Below, one piece after another: positions 1 through 12,200 of a stretch of 64,000 nucleotides of DNA. Position 1 is the first letter of the stretch, and each line of letters begins with the position of its first letter. The notes below the pieces were generated by a model, which did not search any database, was not told where the DNA came from, and saw only the letters and a program-made list of their open reading frames with translations. The DNA is from Phytophthora quininea (Eukaryota > Oomycota > Peronosporomycetes > Peronosporales > Peronosporaceae). The stretch lies in contig JAAVTG010000525.1 in the NCBI GenBank assembly GCA_011947345.1, positions 299,674 through 363,673 on the forward strand, read 5' to 3'. A program made the translations under genes and the position numbers.

Positions 1-216
1 AGCCAGCAACAAGAGTGGGGTGCGCAGCAAGGTTGGAATGGCTACGAGTCGTACTATGGGCAATGGGATCAAAGTGGTGCTGCTGCTCAAGGTGCTGATT
101 ATCAGTCCTACTATGGGCCAGCTTCGACCTCAGCGCCAGGTACCGCTGCCGCGTCCGGTGCACCTGGTGCAAACCAGTACCAATATCCGCCGTACGGTAA
201 CCACCCACCTCAATGA
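1..216 (+). CDS. C-terminal end of a Gln/Tyr/Gly/Ala-rich protein (partial)
   Basis: Frame 1 is open from the first base to a TGA at 214-216, giving the last 71 residues of a protein whose start lies outside the window. The composition is low-complexity: repeated Gln, Gly, Tyr, Ala and Ser with motifs such as YESYYGQW and YQSYYGPA, ending in NHPPQ. Such Y/G/Q-rich tails are typical of RNA-binding proteins (KH- or RRM-type splicing and mRNA-binding factors), but no folded domain lies in the window. The family is therefore an inference from composition only. The ORF called in the next frame over the same bases is a shadow. Confidence 0.6.
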   Translation, partial: SQQQEWGAQQGWNGYESYYGQWDQSGAAAQGADYQSYYGPASTSAPGTAAASGAPGANQYQYPPYGNHPPQ

Positions 217-690
217 ACTAACTTCCAAGTGTGTGAAGCAAGGCAGTGAAGAGCAGGTACGCTTCGCAATGGGAGCTGTGGTTTTCCACAGGATAAGCAG
301 CGGCCAAGAGCGCGGAGACACTAACCCGTAGGAATACATTTGGCTCGACTTTTGCATGCTAATCCCGGGTAACGTTTCTTGTGTGTGTGTGATATACTTG
401 TGAGGGGCGCGGGTTTTTCAGCAGATTGGGGGCCTCATCGTTGGATGTGCTGACTTGAGTTGGAAGTGGTGAGTCGGAATGATTAAATAGGTCTCGCCAA
501 ACTGGTTTGAGGACTAGGAAGTAGATTGCAGTGGGTGACGCGATTCATATAAAATAAAAGCTTGGCGGCTAGCAATCAATTGTCACTTGAGCACGCCACT
601 TAGACATTTGACTTCGTTAAGAAGCTGTCGTGGCGATTGAGGTGCTTGCACAACTCCTGTTGGAGAAAACGAAATGAACATCAAAGCAGA
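217..690. other. Intergenic region between convergent genes
   Basis: It separates the stop of the Gln-rich gene on the plus strand from the stop of the MadBub gene on the minus strand, so it should hold both 3' untranslated regions. A short GT run lies near 380-392. No gene or repeat is recognised. Confidence 0.5.
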
Positions 691-3600
691 CTATCTCACG
701 TTATGACAGCAAAACAAAACCTGTTGACGCGTAGGATCCGAAGCGAAGTAGCCTTCAAGGCGTTTTCGTAGAGCAGGCAACGACGGTTGATCCGAGCAGC
801 TTTTCACGTTCAACAACGCGTGGAAAATGTCTTTCCACATGTCAACCTGCCAGTACCTCTTGAATGGCTTCGTGATACGCCATTGTGTCGTCCCTTCCGG
901 ATCACGGTAGTGTTTGACTTGCATGTATTCTCCGAACAGCATGCAGTGGAGCGTTCCGCAAAATGCAAACGTATCGATTTGCTTCGTCCATGGTCTCTTG
1001 GTCAGCATTTCAACGCATTGGAAGCCTTGAGCATGGCAATTGCCGTTGAAAACAGTTCCTGGCGGATAGAAAGTGAGATCGATTGATCTTCCGTAGTCGG
1101 TCAGGTGGAGGTCGCCAGAATTGAAACTTCGAGGTTTGTGTGGGCCTTGACGAGCCATCTTTAGTAACGACTCGGGATTCCCGGACGTCATGAGCCAGTT
1201 ATCTGGCTTAATATCACCGTGAAGGACTTGTGCGTCGTGAAGCAATTCGATGCAATGTAACATCTTGATCCCGTAGTAGACAGCCAACACTTCAGGAAAG
1301 GTTACCGCAGCCTAGACGAAAGAACAGGGGTAATATTGGTGAAGTCGACGTCACAGTACAAAGAAAACGAGGGAAGGAACTGTACCTGCTTGTAGCGATT
1401 CAGAACGTCGTGCAACGTGCCAATCTGACTTTGTTCATGATCAACATCGCTCCATTCTACCCAGGTATTTCCGTGGCAATGTCAAGTAGTCTTCGGCGTT
1501 GTTGATGAAGGAACATTTCGTACCGGGAACAAGTGGAGCCCACTGTAAATTGGTACTGGAATTTTTCATCTGGAAGATGGTTCTCCATCCTCAGCTTCTT
1601 CCTGATCTTGTTGGTGATGTAGAATTCCCATGCCAAGTTCTGACGCTCCCTTTCATACTGGAAATCATGACGGTGTTACTCATCCCGTTTGGAGTGGTAA
1701 CCCCAGTGCGATTTACCTTGATGGCGTTCCTCGAGATTGCCTTCCTGGTTGTGTCGATAATGTTGGCGGAGTAGACATACGCAAAAGAACCTGCACCCAA
1801 CACGCCGACCAGACGAAACGAAAGCGTATTGCTGGCTTTGATAGCGATCGGCTTTCTCAACTTCCGCTTGATCGGGTTGTTGCATGGAACCTGAGGCAGT
1901 TTTTGCGAATGAAGAACTACAGCATCGGGTCTTGAACAAAGGTACCAGTCGACTCGTCGATCCAGGATCAATGCTTGGCGATTTTCGTAAGTGTACGGGT
2001 TTAGCGGTTCAGCAGATATCGGCGAAGTTGTGCTGTGATTCCTCGAATCTCCGCGCCGAAGCGCATTGCTAACGCCAGGAAGTTAGATGGATTGTAATAC
2101 ATGGTAGTATTTTCTCATCGAGCAAGCACGCGAGTAAATTAGTTGTCAGAATGCAGATAGGACACAATACCTGGGAAGCACCTCATCCACTAAAGCTTCG
2201 ATGGCACCTCGAGCCCAGCGACTACGACATACGCTGGTCGTTGAGCAAAGTAGAACCAAACAAGTTCCAGGAGAGTGGAAAGACTCCTCTCTACCTTCCA
2301 GACGAATCCTTTGCGATGGCATCTTTTTCAGCTTGCAGAAGAGCTTCTCTGTTCGTCATACGTCCACTGCGCACCAAATCGTCACGAGCACCGAGAGGTT
2401 TTCTCTGACTCCACGTCTTTTTCCTGTCCGTGGTGGCTCGGTGGCGTCGTCAGTAAAAACCTGGAATGTTTGCTTCGGGATCGATTCGTTCGGGTCTTGC
2501 CGCAGCGAGTGATCTTGTGCGTTCACTGCGACGCTGTCGACCGAGTCATCAAATACGCTGAAATGCAATTTTCGCTCGACTGGGTCCTCCTCCTTCGGCT
2601 CAACGGGAGCTGGATTGGTTTGTCGAGGCGGGCTGCAAAACATGTTGTTGATGTCTTCCAGAGCGACACGAGTGTTAATTGTCATGTCCTCTTGCTCGTT
2701 GTTTTGCGGTACTGCCGTCTTGGTTGACGAAAGAAGTCTGGGTGCGGAAGCAGGAGCTGCCGTTTTTGAGCCCGCAACCTTAATTCCACGAAATACCTCA
2801 GCGACCGATTCTGAGGGTATTGTATCTCCAGACGCCATCGGAGCAACAGCACTGTTGGCTATGAACGAATTTTGTATAATTCGACTGAGCTTGCGGCGTC
2901 TGGCGAGTTTCTGATTGTAAGCTCGAGCTCGGACTTCTTCAAAGGAAAACGCCTCGCCTGACTCGGATGTGAGCTGTTTAACATTGTAGCAGGCCTTTTC
3001 CGCCTTAGCATCCGCCCTCTTCTGTCTCTTTGCGTTATCGCGGGCTTTCTTGTCACTCGCCGTGAAGTTCTTCAATGGTTCCTGCGCAAGCATTTCCTCC
3101 TCGGTCGACACACCCTCCACTCGCTGCCGAAGCGTCAGAGAACGATGTGTTAGAGGTGTACGGCGCTTTGTTTCTTGGTCAGTCAAAGAAAACTCATCGT
3201 CCACGAAAACCTGTAAGGGGCTGGACTCTGGGCGTCCACTTGCTCCAGGCCGCGGTCGCTGGTCGGACAGTCGTCCAGCCCCAGCTGCTTCGCGAGGAGC
3301 AAGAGCGTTCCACGTCGTCGGTGCCAACTCGTTTTCCTTGTTCTGCTGTTGCACAGTGTCGAGCTTTTTCCAACCACCGTTACCACCAAAAGGATCGACA
3401 GCATGCCCCACAGGATCCTCATAAATACTAAATACCGGCTTGTGCGCATTCGCACGCTGGACGCGCTCCGCGCGCATCGATGCCTGTCGCTGCTGGAGCT
3501 GTTGTCGCTGAGCGTCACTAAGATCCAAAGTGCCATGCGTCGACAAGTTCTCAAGTGCACGACGGTGATTTACCTCGTCCCCAGGGTTGGACGACTCTGC

Positions 3601-4347
3601 CGTCATCTTGAGCCACTGGCGACTCATACGACGTTGGAACTCCTTGTACTTTCTCTCCAGGAGGTCTTGTGGTTCTGCGTGTCTGCATCAACTCGGTTAA
3701 GTCATGGTCGTCCCCTTTAACCAAAGGCAAGCACGTACTTCTGACTGGCTTTTAAGTAAATCTTGTGCGCCTGCGGGTAGTTGGCCATGGTCTCCAGCAC
3801 ATAGGCCCACCCGATGTAGAACAAGGACACTTGCTCGCCGATCTTGTTCTGGTACAGATACTTGAAAATGTCCTTGGGGTTGGACACCAAGTCCGCCTGG
3901 AAAGAGCAGCGAGGCGTCAGTCTCCCCTCCGATTAAGAGAATTTCAAATAGACCACGTACGTATTGGATCCAGAGCCGGATGTAGCGCATATCGTTGCGG
4001 TAGCACGCCTGGTCCTTGAGCGCTCGTGTGCACTGCTCCAGCACGGCGAACTTCTTGCGCGTGTCCTCGGGCATCTTGACCTCCAGCCAGCGCACGTAGT
4101 CCACCCAGAGCGCCAGCGGGTCGTTCCCGTCGTCGCTCTTGATGGCCTCCTCCCGCGCTCTGACCTCGCCCTCCAGCCGCAGCTTGGTCTGGAACGACTC
4201 GTGCGCACGCAGCGCCTTGTTCAGGTCCTCCACGTTGCGGCCGCGCTTGAGCGGCATCACGTTCTCCTTGGATGTCTCCCACTCGAAGGCGTCCGGCTTG
4301 CGCTTGCGGCTGTCGGCGGCGTCGCCGAGCTCCTGCAGCCCTCGCAT
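691..4347 (-). CDS. BUB1: MadBub (BUB1/BUBR1-type) spindle-checkpoint kinase
   Basis: Spindle assembly checkpoint protein acting at kinetochores and in Cdc20/APC inhibition. Exons read as 4347-3961, 3896-3739, 3682-2295, 2068-1717, 1657-1386 and 1311-691. Order along the protein: KEN box at residues 27-29 (SKENVMPLKRGR context); Mad3/BUB1 TPR region to about residue 200; ABBA-like FSIYED near 266; second KEN near 297; QVFVDD near 339; GLEBS-like FEEVRA near 429; a Bub1-like TINTRVALEDINNMF stretch; further ABBA-like FSVFDD and FQVFTD near 556 and 588; then the kinase. The kinase keeps a Gly loop (GAGSFA), AIK lysine, HGDIKPDN and DYG, so it may be active, unlike vertebrate BUBR1. Two frame breaks need indels, near 2410 and in exon 1657-1386. 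The combination suggests an unsplit ancestral-type MadBub. Confidence 0.88.
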
Positions 4348-4827
4348 CGTCGGCCTGTCGCGCGTCGAGCGTTAAACTTGGGGTTTGTATGCTGCAAGCG
4401 CGCCAAAGACCATCACTCTGTTCAAAATTTGAAATCCCCTGCAAAACCGATCCCTCTTGAAAGTGACATCTGGAACATTGACCACCTCGTAAAAGTGTCA
4501 TTTGACAAATTCAACTCCGTAAACACGCTGTTTAGCGCTCGAATAACAGCGCAAGGCTCGAGCCGTCGAGCTCGACGGCGTTTCCGCGCGAAGCCAGCTT
4601 CCAAGCCCACGGCACTATCGATTGTCCGCGAGTCTGGTCGGAGTCTCAACATGACTGTCTGATGGCAATCAAATCTCGCGTTAAATACTGCAGGCGTGTT
4701 GAGCTTTTCATGACCATATCTGGTTCATATGCTTTACAGATCTCGCCCGACGATCGCGGCTCTTGTCAGCCATCGACGTGGCCTCACAACCCAATAGACA
4801 GTCAACGGCTCAAGTCAAGTTCCGACC
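4348..4827. promoter_or_regulatory. Shared promoter region of MadBub (-) and dapA (+)
   Basis: These 480 bases lie between two divergent start codons, so both promoters must be here. The plus strand at about 4498-4511 reads TCATTTGACAAATT, which resembles the oomycete initiator-type core element (TCATTYYNCAWTTT). Start-site mapping would be needed to assign it to either gene. Confidence 0.45.
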
Positions 4828-5851
4828 ATGTCGCTCAAGCTGCAGGGAGCCTTCACGGCGCTCGTGACGCCGTTCACGCAGGACGGCAGCGCCGTCGACT
4901 ACGCCAAGCTGCGTGAGCTGGTGGAGTGGCAGATCCAGGAGGGCATCAACGGCCTGGTGCCCATGGGCACGACGGGCGAGTGCCCCACCGTCTCCCACGA
5001 GGAGCACGACCGCGTGATCAAGGAGGTCGTGGCCACCGTCAACGGCCGCGTGCCGGTCATCGCCGGCACGGGCTCCAACAGCACGGCCGAGGCGCTGCGT
5101 CTGACGCGCGCCGCCAAGGATCGGGCGCCGACGCCTGCCTCGTGGTCTGCCCGTACTACAACAAGCCCACGCAGAAGGGTCTGTACGCGCACTTCAAGGC
5201 CGTGGCCGAGGTGGGCCTGCCCGTCGTGGTGTACAACATCCCCGGCCGCACCAACGTCAACCTGACGCCGCAGACCATCGCCGAGCTCAACAAGCTGCCC
5301 AACATCGTCGCCATCAAGGAGTCCACGGGCTCGCTGGACCAGGCGATGGAGATCGCCGCCCTGTGCGACATCACCATCCTGTCGGGCGACGACAACTTGA
5401 CGCTGCCGCTCATGGCCATGGGCGCCACGGGTGTCATCAGCGTGCTCTCCAACGCCTGTACGTAGATGAAGGTGATTGTTGTCTTTGTTATTTGGATACT
5501 TATTCTGCTGCTGTTGTGTGTATTGAATAGCCCCCAAGAAGGTGCTGGCCATCACGGAGCCGATGCTCAAGGGCGACTACGCCGCGGCTCGCAAGGCTGC
5601 TCTGGAGAACGTACGTTGAAGCTGCCGTGGTATGAGTCTTGTGCTTTGTTGCTGACGGTTGATTTTCGTTTTTGATCGAGCAGATCTTCCTGGTCAAGTC
5701 GCTGTTCAGCGAGGCCAACCCGCAGCCCATCAAGAAGGTGCTGGAGCTCATGGGCAAGTGCACGTCCACCGTGCGAGCGCCGCTTGTGCAGTGCGAGCCT
5801 TCGACCATCGAGAATGTCACTCGCCTCGCCAAGGAGCACAACCTGGTGTAA
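4828..5851 (+). CDS. dapA: 4-hydroxy-tetrahydrodipicolinate synthase
   Basis: Condenses pyruvate with aspartate semialdehyde in the diaminopimelate route to lysine. Exons are 4828-5457, 5531-5610 and 5684-5851, all with GT-AG introns and consistent phases, giving about 290 residues, the usual family length. Visible family features are the pyruvate-binding GTTGE, the Tyr pair in [16 protein letters not shown] with the conserved Tyr and Arg, the Schiff-base lysine in [10 protein letters not shown], and [13 protein letters not shown]. The frame shifts once near 5120, where GAT CGG GC should read as Asp-Ala-Gly; a one-base deletion explains it and restores the exon phase. The protein is bacterial-type but has introns, so it belongs to the host genome. 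Codons are strongly GC-ending. Confidence 0.93.
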
Positions 5852-6116
5852 GCTGCGGACGCTTTCGCAACGAGTAATGCAACGTTTGTTATTCAGTGAA
5901 CCGGAAGGTTCTGTTGCGTGCGATATGTTGTTTTTTGTTGCAGTTTGCTGAGCAGCGTTGAAAGGCGATGGCGAGCTGTCAAGGAAAGCACAAAATACAT
6001 TATTACCAGTGGAGAATGGGGACCAAAACTTGCTCACTCGTTGACATCTCAGTACACCCTCCACGAACTAAGCACCGACAAGTCAAAACGCCAACTACAG
6101 CACATTTCCTCCGTGT

Positions 6117-8130
6117 CTAGTAACGGGAGCCACGTGAACTGTCGAAGTTCGACGAACCCTGTGAGCTATCGAGATCGACACTCAGTCCACTGATGCGAGA
6201 GCCTTCGCGGCTGTACGGGGACATGCCGGAGCTGTACGAGTCGTTGCTCTCGCGGGATGGTCGGAACGAGTACGAGTCCACCGACACCTCGCTCTGCAGG
6301 CGCGAGTTTCTCATAGCCTCGGAAAAGCCGGTGGCTCGAGAGTCTTCCGTCACGTGCGAATCCTCGGTGGGGCGAGAGTCTTCTGTGAAACGGTAGTCCG
6401 ACGCGTAGCGAGACTCCTGGGTAAAGCGGGGCTCCTCCTCCGTGTAGCGGTTGTCTTGGGATTCTTCAGTTGCACGAGATGACATGGAGAAGCCCATGTC
6501 GCCACGGCTGCCGGACGACGGCACGCTGCTCAGACCCGTGATGCGGGTGTTGTCTTCCGAGTACCCTCCCTCCGAGAACCCACTGACTGTGCTGAAGCCG
6601 CCGATGCTGCCGAAACCGCGGGCCTTGAGCTCTGCCTGCTCCATCGAGTCAAGACGAGAGTCAAGACGGGACGACTCCGAGTCCTGCCATTCACCGGACT
6701 GGATGTACTTGTTCTGACGTGCCGACACAACCGAGTCGCCGAAGTTCGACATGGACGCCTCGCTTTGACCGTGGACAGAAGACATGTCACTAGCGCGGTA
6801 GTCCTCGGTGTGAGTCTCGCTGTGGACCGCGGCGCCTGAAACACCGTAGCTCACCTTCTCGGCGTATGCTTCGGGGTGTGAGTGCAGGGAGCTGCCATTG
6901 CTCGAGTTAAGCTCCGATCCGCGCTCGACTGAGGCCATAATGGCCATCGAAGACTCGTCGCTCATGTCCGGAGTCATGTCCTTGTCGTTGTTGCGGGCCG
7001 AGATGTTGGCCACGTACGTCAAATCAATCTTGTTTTTGTTTCCTCCAGTGCCGTTGAGCGCACTATCGTCGTCGCTGGCCATCGAGGGCGAGTTCAGGTC
7101 GAAGCCCTTGTTGGCATTCATACGTCGCTCCTTGCGGCGACGCATCACGAAGGCAAAGCCCACTACACCAACGATAACGCAGCCCACCAGCACAGCGATC
7201 AGAATAACGCCGGTCGAAGCGAACCCGCCATTTTCTGAAGACGTCGAAGTTGTGGTAGCACCCGCCGAGCTGTCGGTGGTCTTCTTTCCATTCGACGTCG
7301 TCGGGCCGTCGTAGTGTCCGAGTTTTCCACAACAGTTGATTGGTCTTTGCCGCTGTTGTTGTTATCCTTCGAACTGCTGGTCGAGTTGCTGGTCGAGTTG
7401 CCGTGCAGTGATGTTGACTCCTTCGCCTCTCCCCCCGTCGATTTACTTGAAGCTGATCCGTGTGTGGATGGGGTCGAAGTAGGCGGCGCCGTCGTCGAGG
7501 TCCCCTCGTGCGAACTTACATTCGTCGACCCAGACGTGGACGAGAGCGGGGTGCCGGCCGCTACGACCTTGATTTTCTTGAATACGACGTACTCCTCCGC
7601 TGTAATGAAAAGAGACGCGTCGCCTGGCAGGGCCACAATGCCCACAACGATGTAGTCGCCTTCGGCACTGAGTGTGAATTTGTTGGTTTCCAGTGGCTTG
7701 GTGCCGTCTGCAGCGAACGACCCGCTGCTGGTTCCGTCGGCTCCTGTGGGCGAGCCAGCCACGTTGGTGGCGCAGTTGGTTCCTGAAGTGCAGGCCCAGA
7801 GGTTCGACACCGAGACGGCTCCAGGCAGTCCGGACGCGTCGATGGCGTTGGGAAAATGGAGCTGCTGACGCCCTTGTTAACTGTGGCCGCCCACTTGACC
7901 GTGATGGCGTCGTTGACATGAAATTCGCTGGCCGTGAGCGTGAGCGTCAAGCCCACGGGACAGCGTCCGACGTTGCTGGCCTGCAGCGTGTCGAAGTCGA
8001 GCGTGGCCGTGGTGTTGGAGCCCATGCAGTAGGTGGTGGCCCCGTCGTCGGTGAAGCCCGAGTCGATGTCGGTGGCGACGACAGCTCCGACCATCGCGGC
8101 GGCGGCCCACAACGCAGTTGCGAGCTTCAT
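6117..8130 (-). CDS. Ser/Thr-rich single-pass type I membrane protein
   Basis: Starts at the ATG at 8128-8130 with a signal peptide (MKLATALWAAAAMVGAVVA). An ectodomain of about 200 residues with several Cys follows, then a mucin-like Ser/Thr/Asn stretch near 7330-7500, a transmembrane helix (VILIAVLVGCVIVGVVGFAF, about 7215-7150) and a basic stop-transfer RRRKERR. The cytoplasmic tail of about 340 residues is Ser/Glu/Arg-rich and has imperfect repeats of the type ESRxTEDSR (about 6310-6460). Two one-base frame breaks, near 7855 and 7320, separate the three open segments; protein character continues across both. No family is recognised. The layout resembles cell-wall sensors or mucin-like surface proteins, which is an inference from architecture only. 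Confidence 0.7.
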
Positions 8131-8383
8131 CCTGTTGCTGCTGCGCAGTGCGAGGGGTAAGTTTCTCTGCGGAAAAGTAGCTGGGACGTGTCCTGAGAGC
8201 TCTGTTAAATGGCTTCGCTACCAGAGACCGCCGCTCCCGAGTCGCTGCGTCCTTCGATCGGATCAAAACGCACTCGAGCGCAAACGGCCGCGTCGGATAA
8301 TGACCAGACTGCGGCAGGAGAGGCGAGGAAAGACGGCGCACAGCTCTGGCTCGGGCCGCCGCCGAGCCACATTGAGCTGGCCT

Positions 8384-8974
8384 CTACGGCCAGACGAATG
8401 CCGTGGCCAGCTGGTTCTGCCGCATCCCGACCATATTTGGCCCTGAGGGCGATAGAGGGCGTGGGTGGAACAAATTGGCAGGATCGAGAGCTGTGCTGGG
8501 GACGATCGGCCAAAAGTTTCCTTGTCTTTGGTGGTGCCTTGAGACGACCATGACAAAGTTTGAATGAACACGATGAGCTCTGCTAGTATCTAGATGGCAG
8601 GACACCGCTTCTCCGGTGGGTGCAACAGGCGGCGTCAGCAAGCTCCGGCGTCCTCGAAGCGAGCTTTGCTCCGCGAACTCCTTTACAAGTAGGCGATCCA
8701 AGTCCGCGAAGCTGGTTTGTTTCGGGCCGTCCACTATAGAGTGCTCGGAAGGCGAACAGCTCGAGCTGGGCAAGTTGCAGTCAGTGCCAAGGGTATCAAG
8801 AAGCCGCGCAGAGGCCGGCGTCTCTGAGTCATTTTCATGGCCAACGTGTCGATCAACAACAGCGCACACATTGCACAGCTTATCATCATCACCTAGCGAA
8901 AAAGCTTTTAGCTTGCACACAAAGAGCTTAGGCATTTGACGCCATGCGATGTCGGCAATCGCGTGGCGAGCCAA
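8384..8974 (-). CDS. Hypothetical protein (doubtful)
   Basis: An open frame of 196 codons on the minus strand, with an internal ATG giving MPKLFVCKLKAFSLGDDD. It contains a few Cys/His residues but no recognised domain, signal peptide or helix pattern. It sits upstream of the type I membrane protein gene in the same direction. The ends are not supported by homology. It may be a real oomycete-specific gene or a chance frame in GC-rich DNA. Confidence 0.25.
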   Translation of the reverse strand: MARHAIADIAWRQMPKLFVCKLKAFSLGDDDKLCNVCAVVDRHVGHENDSETPASARLLDTLGTDCNLPSSSCSPSEHSIVDGPKQTSFADLDRLLVKEFAEQSSLRGRRSLLTPPVAPTGEAVSCHLDTSRAHRVHSNFVMVVSRHHQRQGNFWPIVPSTALDPANLFHPRPLSPSGPNMVGMRQNQLATAFVWP

Positions 8975-9281
8975 AAGTCTCCGACCATTATCTTGCCATC
9001 TCTCCCTTTCCGAGCCATCCGACGTCCTAATCCTGCCCGTCGCGTTTTCAATCGGTAGCGCGCTTGTGCATGTGCCGCATTACTCATACCGAGCGCGTTG
9101 CGGCCAGAATGCACGACAGCGCTACGCAGCGAGGCTTCTCTGGTCCATCCTGAACGCAGGAACCTTCACTTTTGGCATTTGGACGGGATTGCCGTCTTTC
9201 GCCACTCAGCCACCACGCTCGACCAGCAGCACTTGACAACCGGCTCTCGACCACAAGATCGGAGACCATGGTCCGAGCGAG
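8975..9281. other. Intergenic region
   Basis: About 300 bases between the doubtful minus-strand ORF and the stop codon of the WW-domain gene. Nothing recognisable was seen beyond what must be the 3' end of the latter gene. Confidence 0.4.
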
Positions 9282-12200
9282 CTACACGGGGGCGAGCGTG
9301 TCTCCGTGCTGGTCATCAATTGCAATGGTGTAGTCGTCCGCAGCCGCCACATTGGACTCGCCCGACGCCACGCGCGACGCGATCTCGTCGGGCAACTCCC
9401 AAGTCGTGGCCAGCGTCTCCACGTTCACGTAGTACGGCGCCTGGCTCGCCGGGTCGATGTACATGATCCACGAGCTGTTGGGCGTGCTTGCCGCCGCCGC
9501 GGAGCTTGCAGCTGTTGCAGCGCGCGGCGACGACGCCACGACTTCTTTCGGCAGCGTCCACGAGCTCTCGCCAGTCTTGGTGTTGTAGTAGAACATCTGC
9601 CCGCTGGCCTCATCCAAAACTCTCGCCATGTGCCAAGTGGCTCCTCTCGTGTGGGCTCGGGCTGCTCGCTCGGCGGCACGAATGCAGCAACGTCTGTTGC
9701 CGCCGCCGCCGCTTGTGGTGGCGTTGTGGAGGCAGCGTGTGGACCGGAAGCTGCGCCTTGTCCACGATCAGTCCTCCTTCTGGGGTCGTCGTCTGAGACT
9801 CGATGGTGCTCTTGTCGAGATACCGAGGCTTGCTAGTCGAGCTGGCGGCATATCGCGGCTCGGCCACAGCTGCCGCAGCCGTGACTATTTTGCTAGCCTG
9901 GGGCATCTCGTCCTCCACATCGTCGGCGAACGCTAGCTCCAGGAGCTTCGCCATCGATAGATCTGCAATCACCGTTGGGGTCGATGGCCGTACGTCGGGA
10001 TCCAACGCCACGGTCACTTCAACCGTACGCTGCTCGAAAGAAATCGCCGTGTCCTTTTGGCATTTCCTTGTATCGCCGACGCCATGGCCATCCACTTCGG
10101 TAGCTTGTGGTTCGGCAGCTTTCTCGCCATGAGCTGGTGGATCGGCGACTGAGCCAACATCGTGTTCGTCCGGAGACGCTTCCTCTACGGTCACATCATC
10201 CGCCACATTCGGATCGCCCCTCGCTTGCTTCCCGTGGGCCGCCGAAAAGATCGAAATCGTATTCGCACGAGCCCTTCCTGGAGATTGTTGGCTCGCCGTC
10301 TTCCCACACCTCAGCCACAGAGCTCGTAGAGGGGTCAACGTTATCACCAACTGCCAAGCCTACACAACTCAGCTTGGCTTCTGCCGAGTCACCATCCTTT
10401 TCGCTCGTAGACAGCTCCACAGGTGCGACCGAACTCTCGTCTCTTGTTACTGCCATGTCAGAAACATCCTTCATCTTGTTGGACCTTTGTCGTGTCTTCT
10501 TTCGTGTCTTTCGGCGATGCTTCGCCACCAGAAAATGGAGTTGATCGAGGATATTGCGCCGACGAACAAATCGCCGATACTGGACTTGAATTTTACGAGC
10601 AGCATCGTGCAGCACGTCCACATGCTCTTGGGCAACATCTCGCTCCGTTCCATCCTGTACCGGTCCTTTGTCGAGGTCGATGTCGAGGCCGGTGACGTGA
10701 AACGATGGATGCTTTGGTTCCTGCGGCGGGGCTCCATGGCTGGTTCAGCTGCCGCAGTTGCGAGATGGTTGACATCAGCTTGCTCTGTCACCGCTTCTAG
10801 TTTGCCGTTTGCCTCCGTAATAGACGCCACTGTATCAATCCCAACCACACTCGGTAGAGGTTTAACTTCCTCCTCGGTAGGTAAGGGTCCCCGCAGTCTC
10901 TTGTGCTTCTGCTGCCGTGTTGCTCGCGTTCCATGACCGACACAACAGTGCTGGTTCCGAGGCCAAGTCAATGCTGTCACCCTTCTCGGCTTTTACGTTA
11001 GTGGCGTCGCGTACTCCGTCAATATCCTGTCGTAAAGACAGTATTTGAGTGCTTTCCGCAGTCTCTACTAGCAGCGTACAGGCAGCTCCTTGGTCGCCAC
11101 CATTTGTCACAGGTGCGTCGAAAGTATCGGTTGCTTTTACAGCATTGTCAACCTCCAAGCCTTTACCTTTCTCGTCTACGGCATCAGCTGAAGCTGTCGA
11201 TTCAGTTGTCACTAAGTCCACAGACAGCGGTAGCGAGGTAATGTCTTCGCCGACCGATTGAACCTCCTCGCGTTCGCTTGAGAAGGCCTTATCTTGACCA
11301 CGAGAGTTATTGCTAGCCAAAGCCGTGGCTGTTACCGCATTCGATCCACCAACACGAAGCATGTCAAAGCCTTCCACGTTTTCGTGATTGTCAATACACG
11401 TTGTTGATCCTGGTCGATGTTGGATATCCTTCACGTGAACTTTGTCACCATCGCTATCAGTTTTGTTCGTCGCACATGGACTGTCGACGCCAACCTCAGC
11501 AGGATGGCTGATGAGATCGGAAAGCATGTCAATTGGTCGAGCTTGAGAGACCGCTACTTCTTCGTCAGATGAAAACTCTGGTGCAGAGCAATTCTCGACA
11601 GGAGTAGTGACCTCCACGTTGCCAGTAGACCCAAGCATTGGAATACTTGGGTCCAGCCATCGATTACTAGGCTTCAAGTCGTTATGAAGCAAAATGCTGT
11701 CGCCACCACGGTCTTTCGAAGTGTCGACTGTTGATTCCGAGGAGGCTGGTTGTGTTTCACCGCTATCATTCACTTCGACTGGTGCAGTCGGTAGAGAAAT
11801 CGATATTGCTGAGTACGCTTCTCCCGTCTGGAGTATCGTCAGTGTGCTGTTCACAGCACTACCTTCATCGACCTCTGGTTCACTCGTCGGTGGTGCATCG
11901 CGCTCTTCAACATTTGTAGGCGCAACAATCGCTGCAGCCTCAGTGGCACCCTCTACTTCTTTCTCGGCATACAACGGGGCGTTTACTGGTAAGGTTTCGT
12001 CTTGATCATCTTGCTGGGCAGCGACCTCGTTGTGATGGCCTACACCGCAACTTGTCACCGAAGGCTTCTCTTTTGCCGTCTTCTGAAATTCTGATAAAAC
12101 CACTGGTATGCCTCCTTCTCCATGAGCAATCGGACTGTTGTGCGTCGATGACAGCGAGGTGAATTTGTCATCGCCCGCTGTATGGATACTAGCCGCTTCA

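Noticed and set aside
4899..5570. Minus-strand ORF of 223 codons opposite dapA
   Set aside because: It is the antisense of a well-supported gene and crosses its first intron; it has no recognisable motif.
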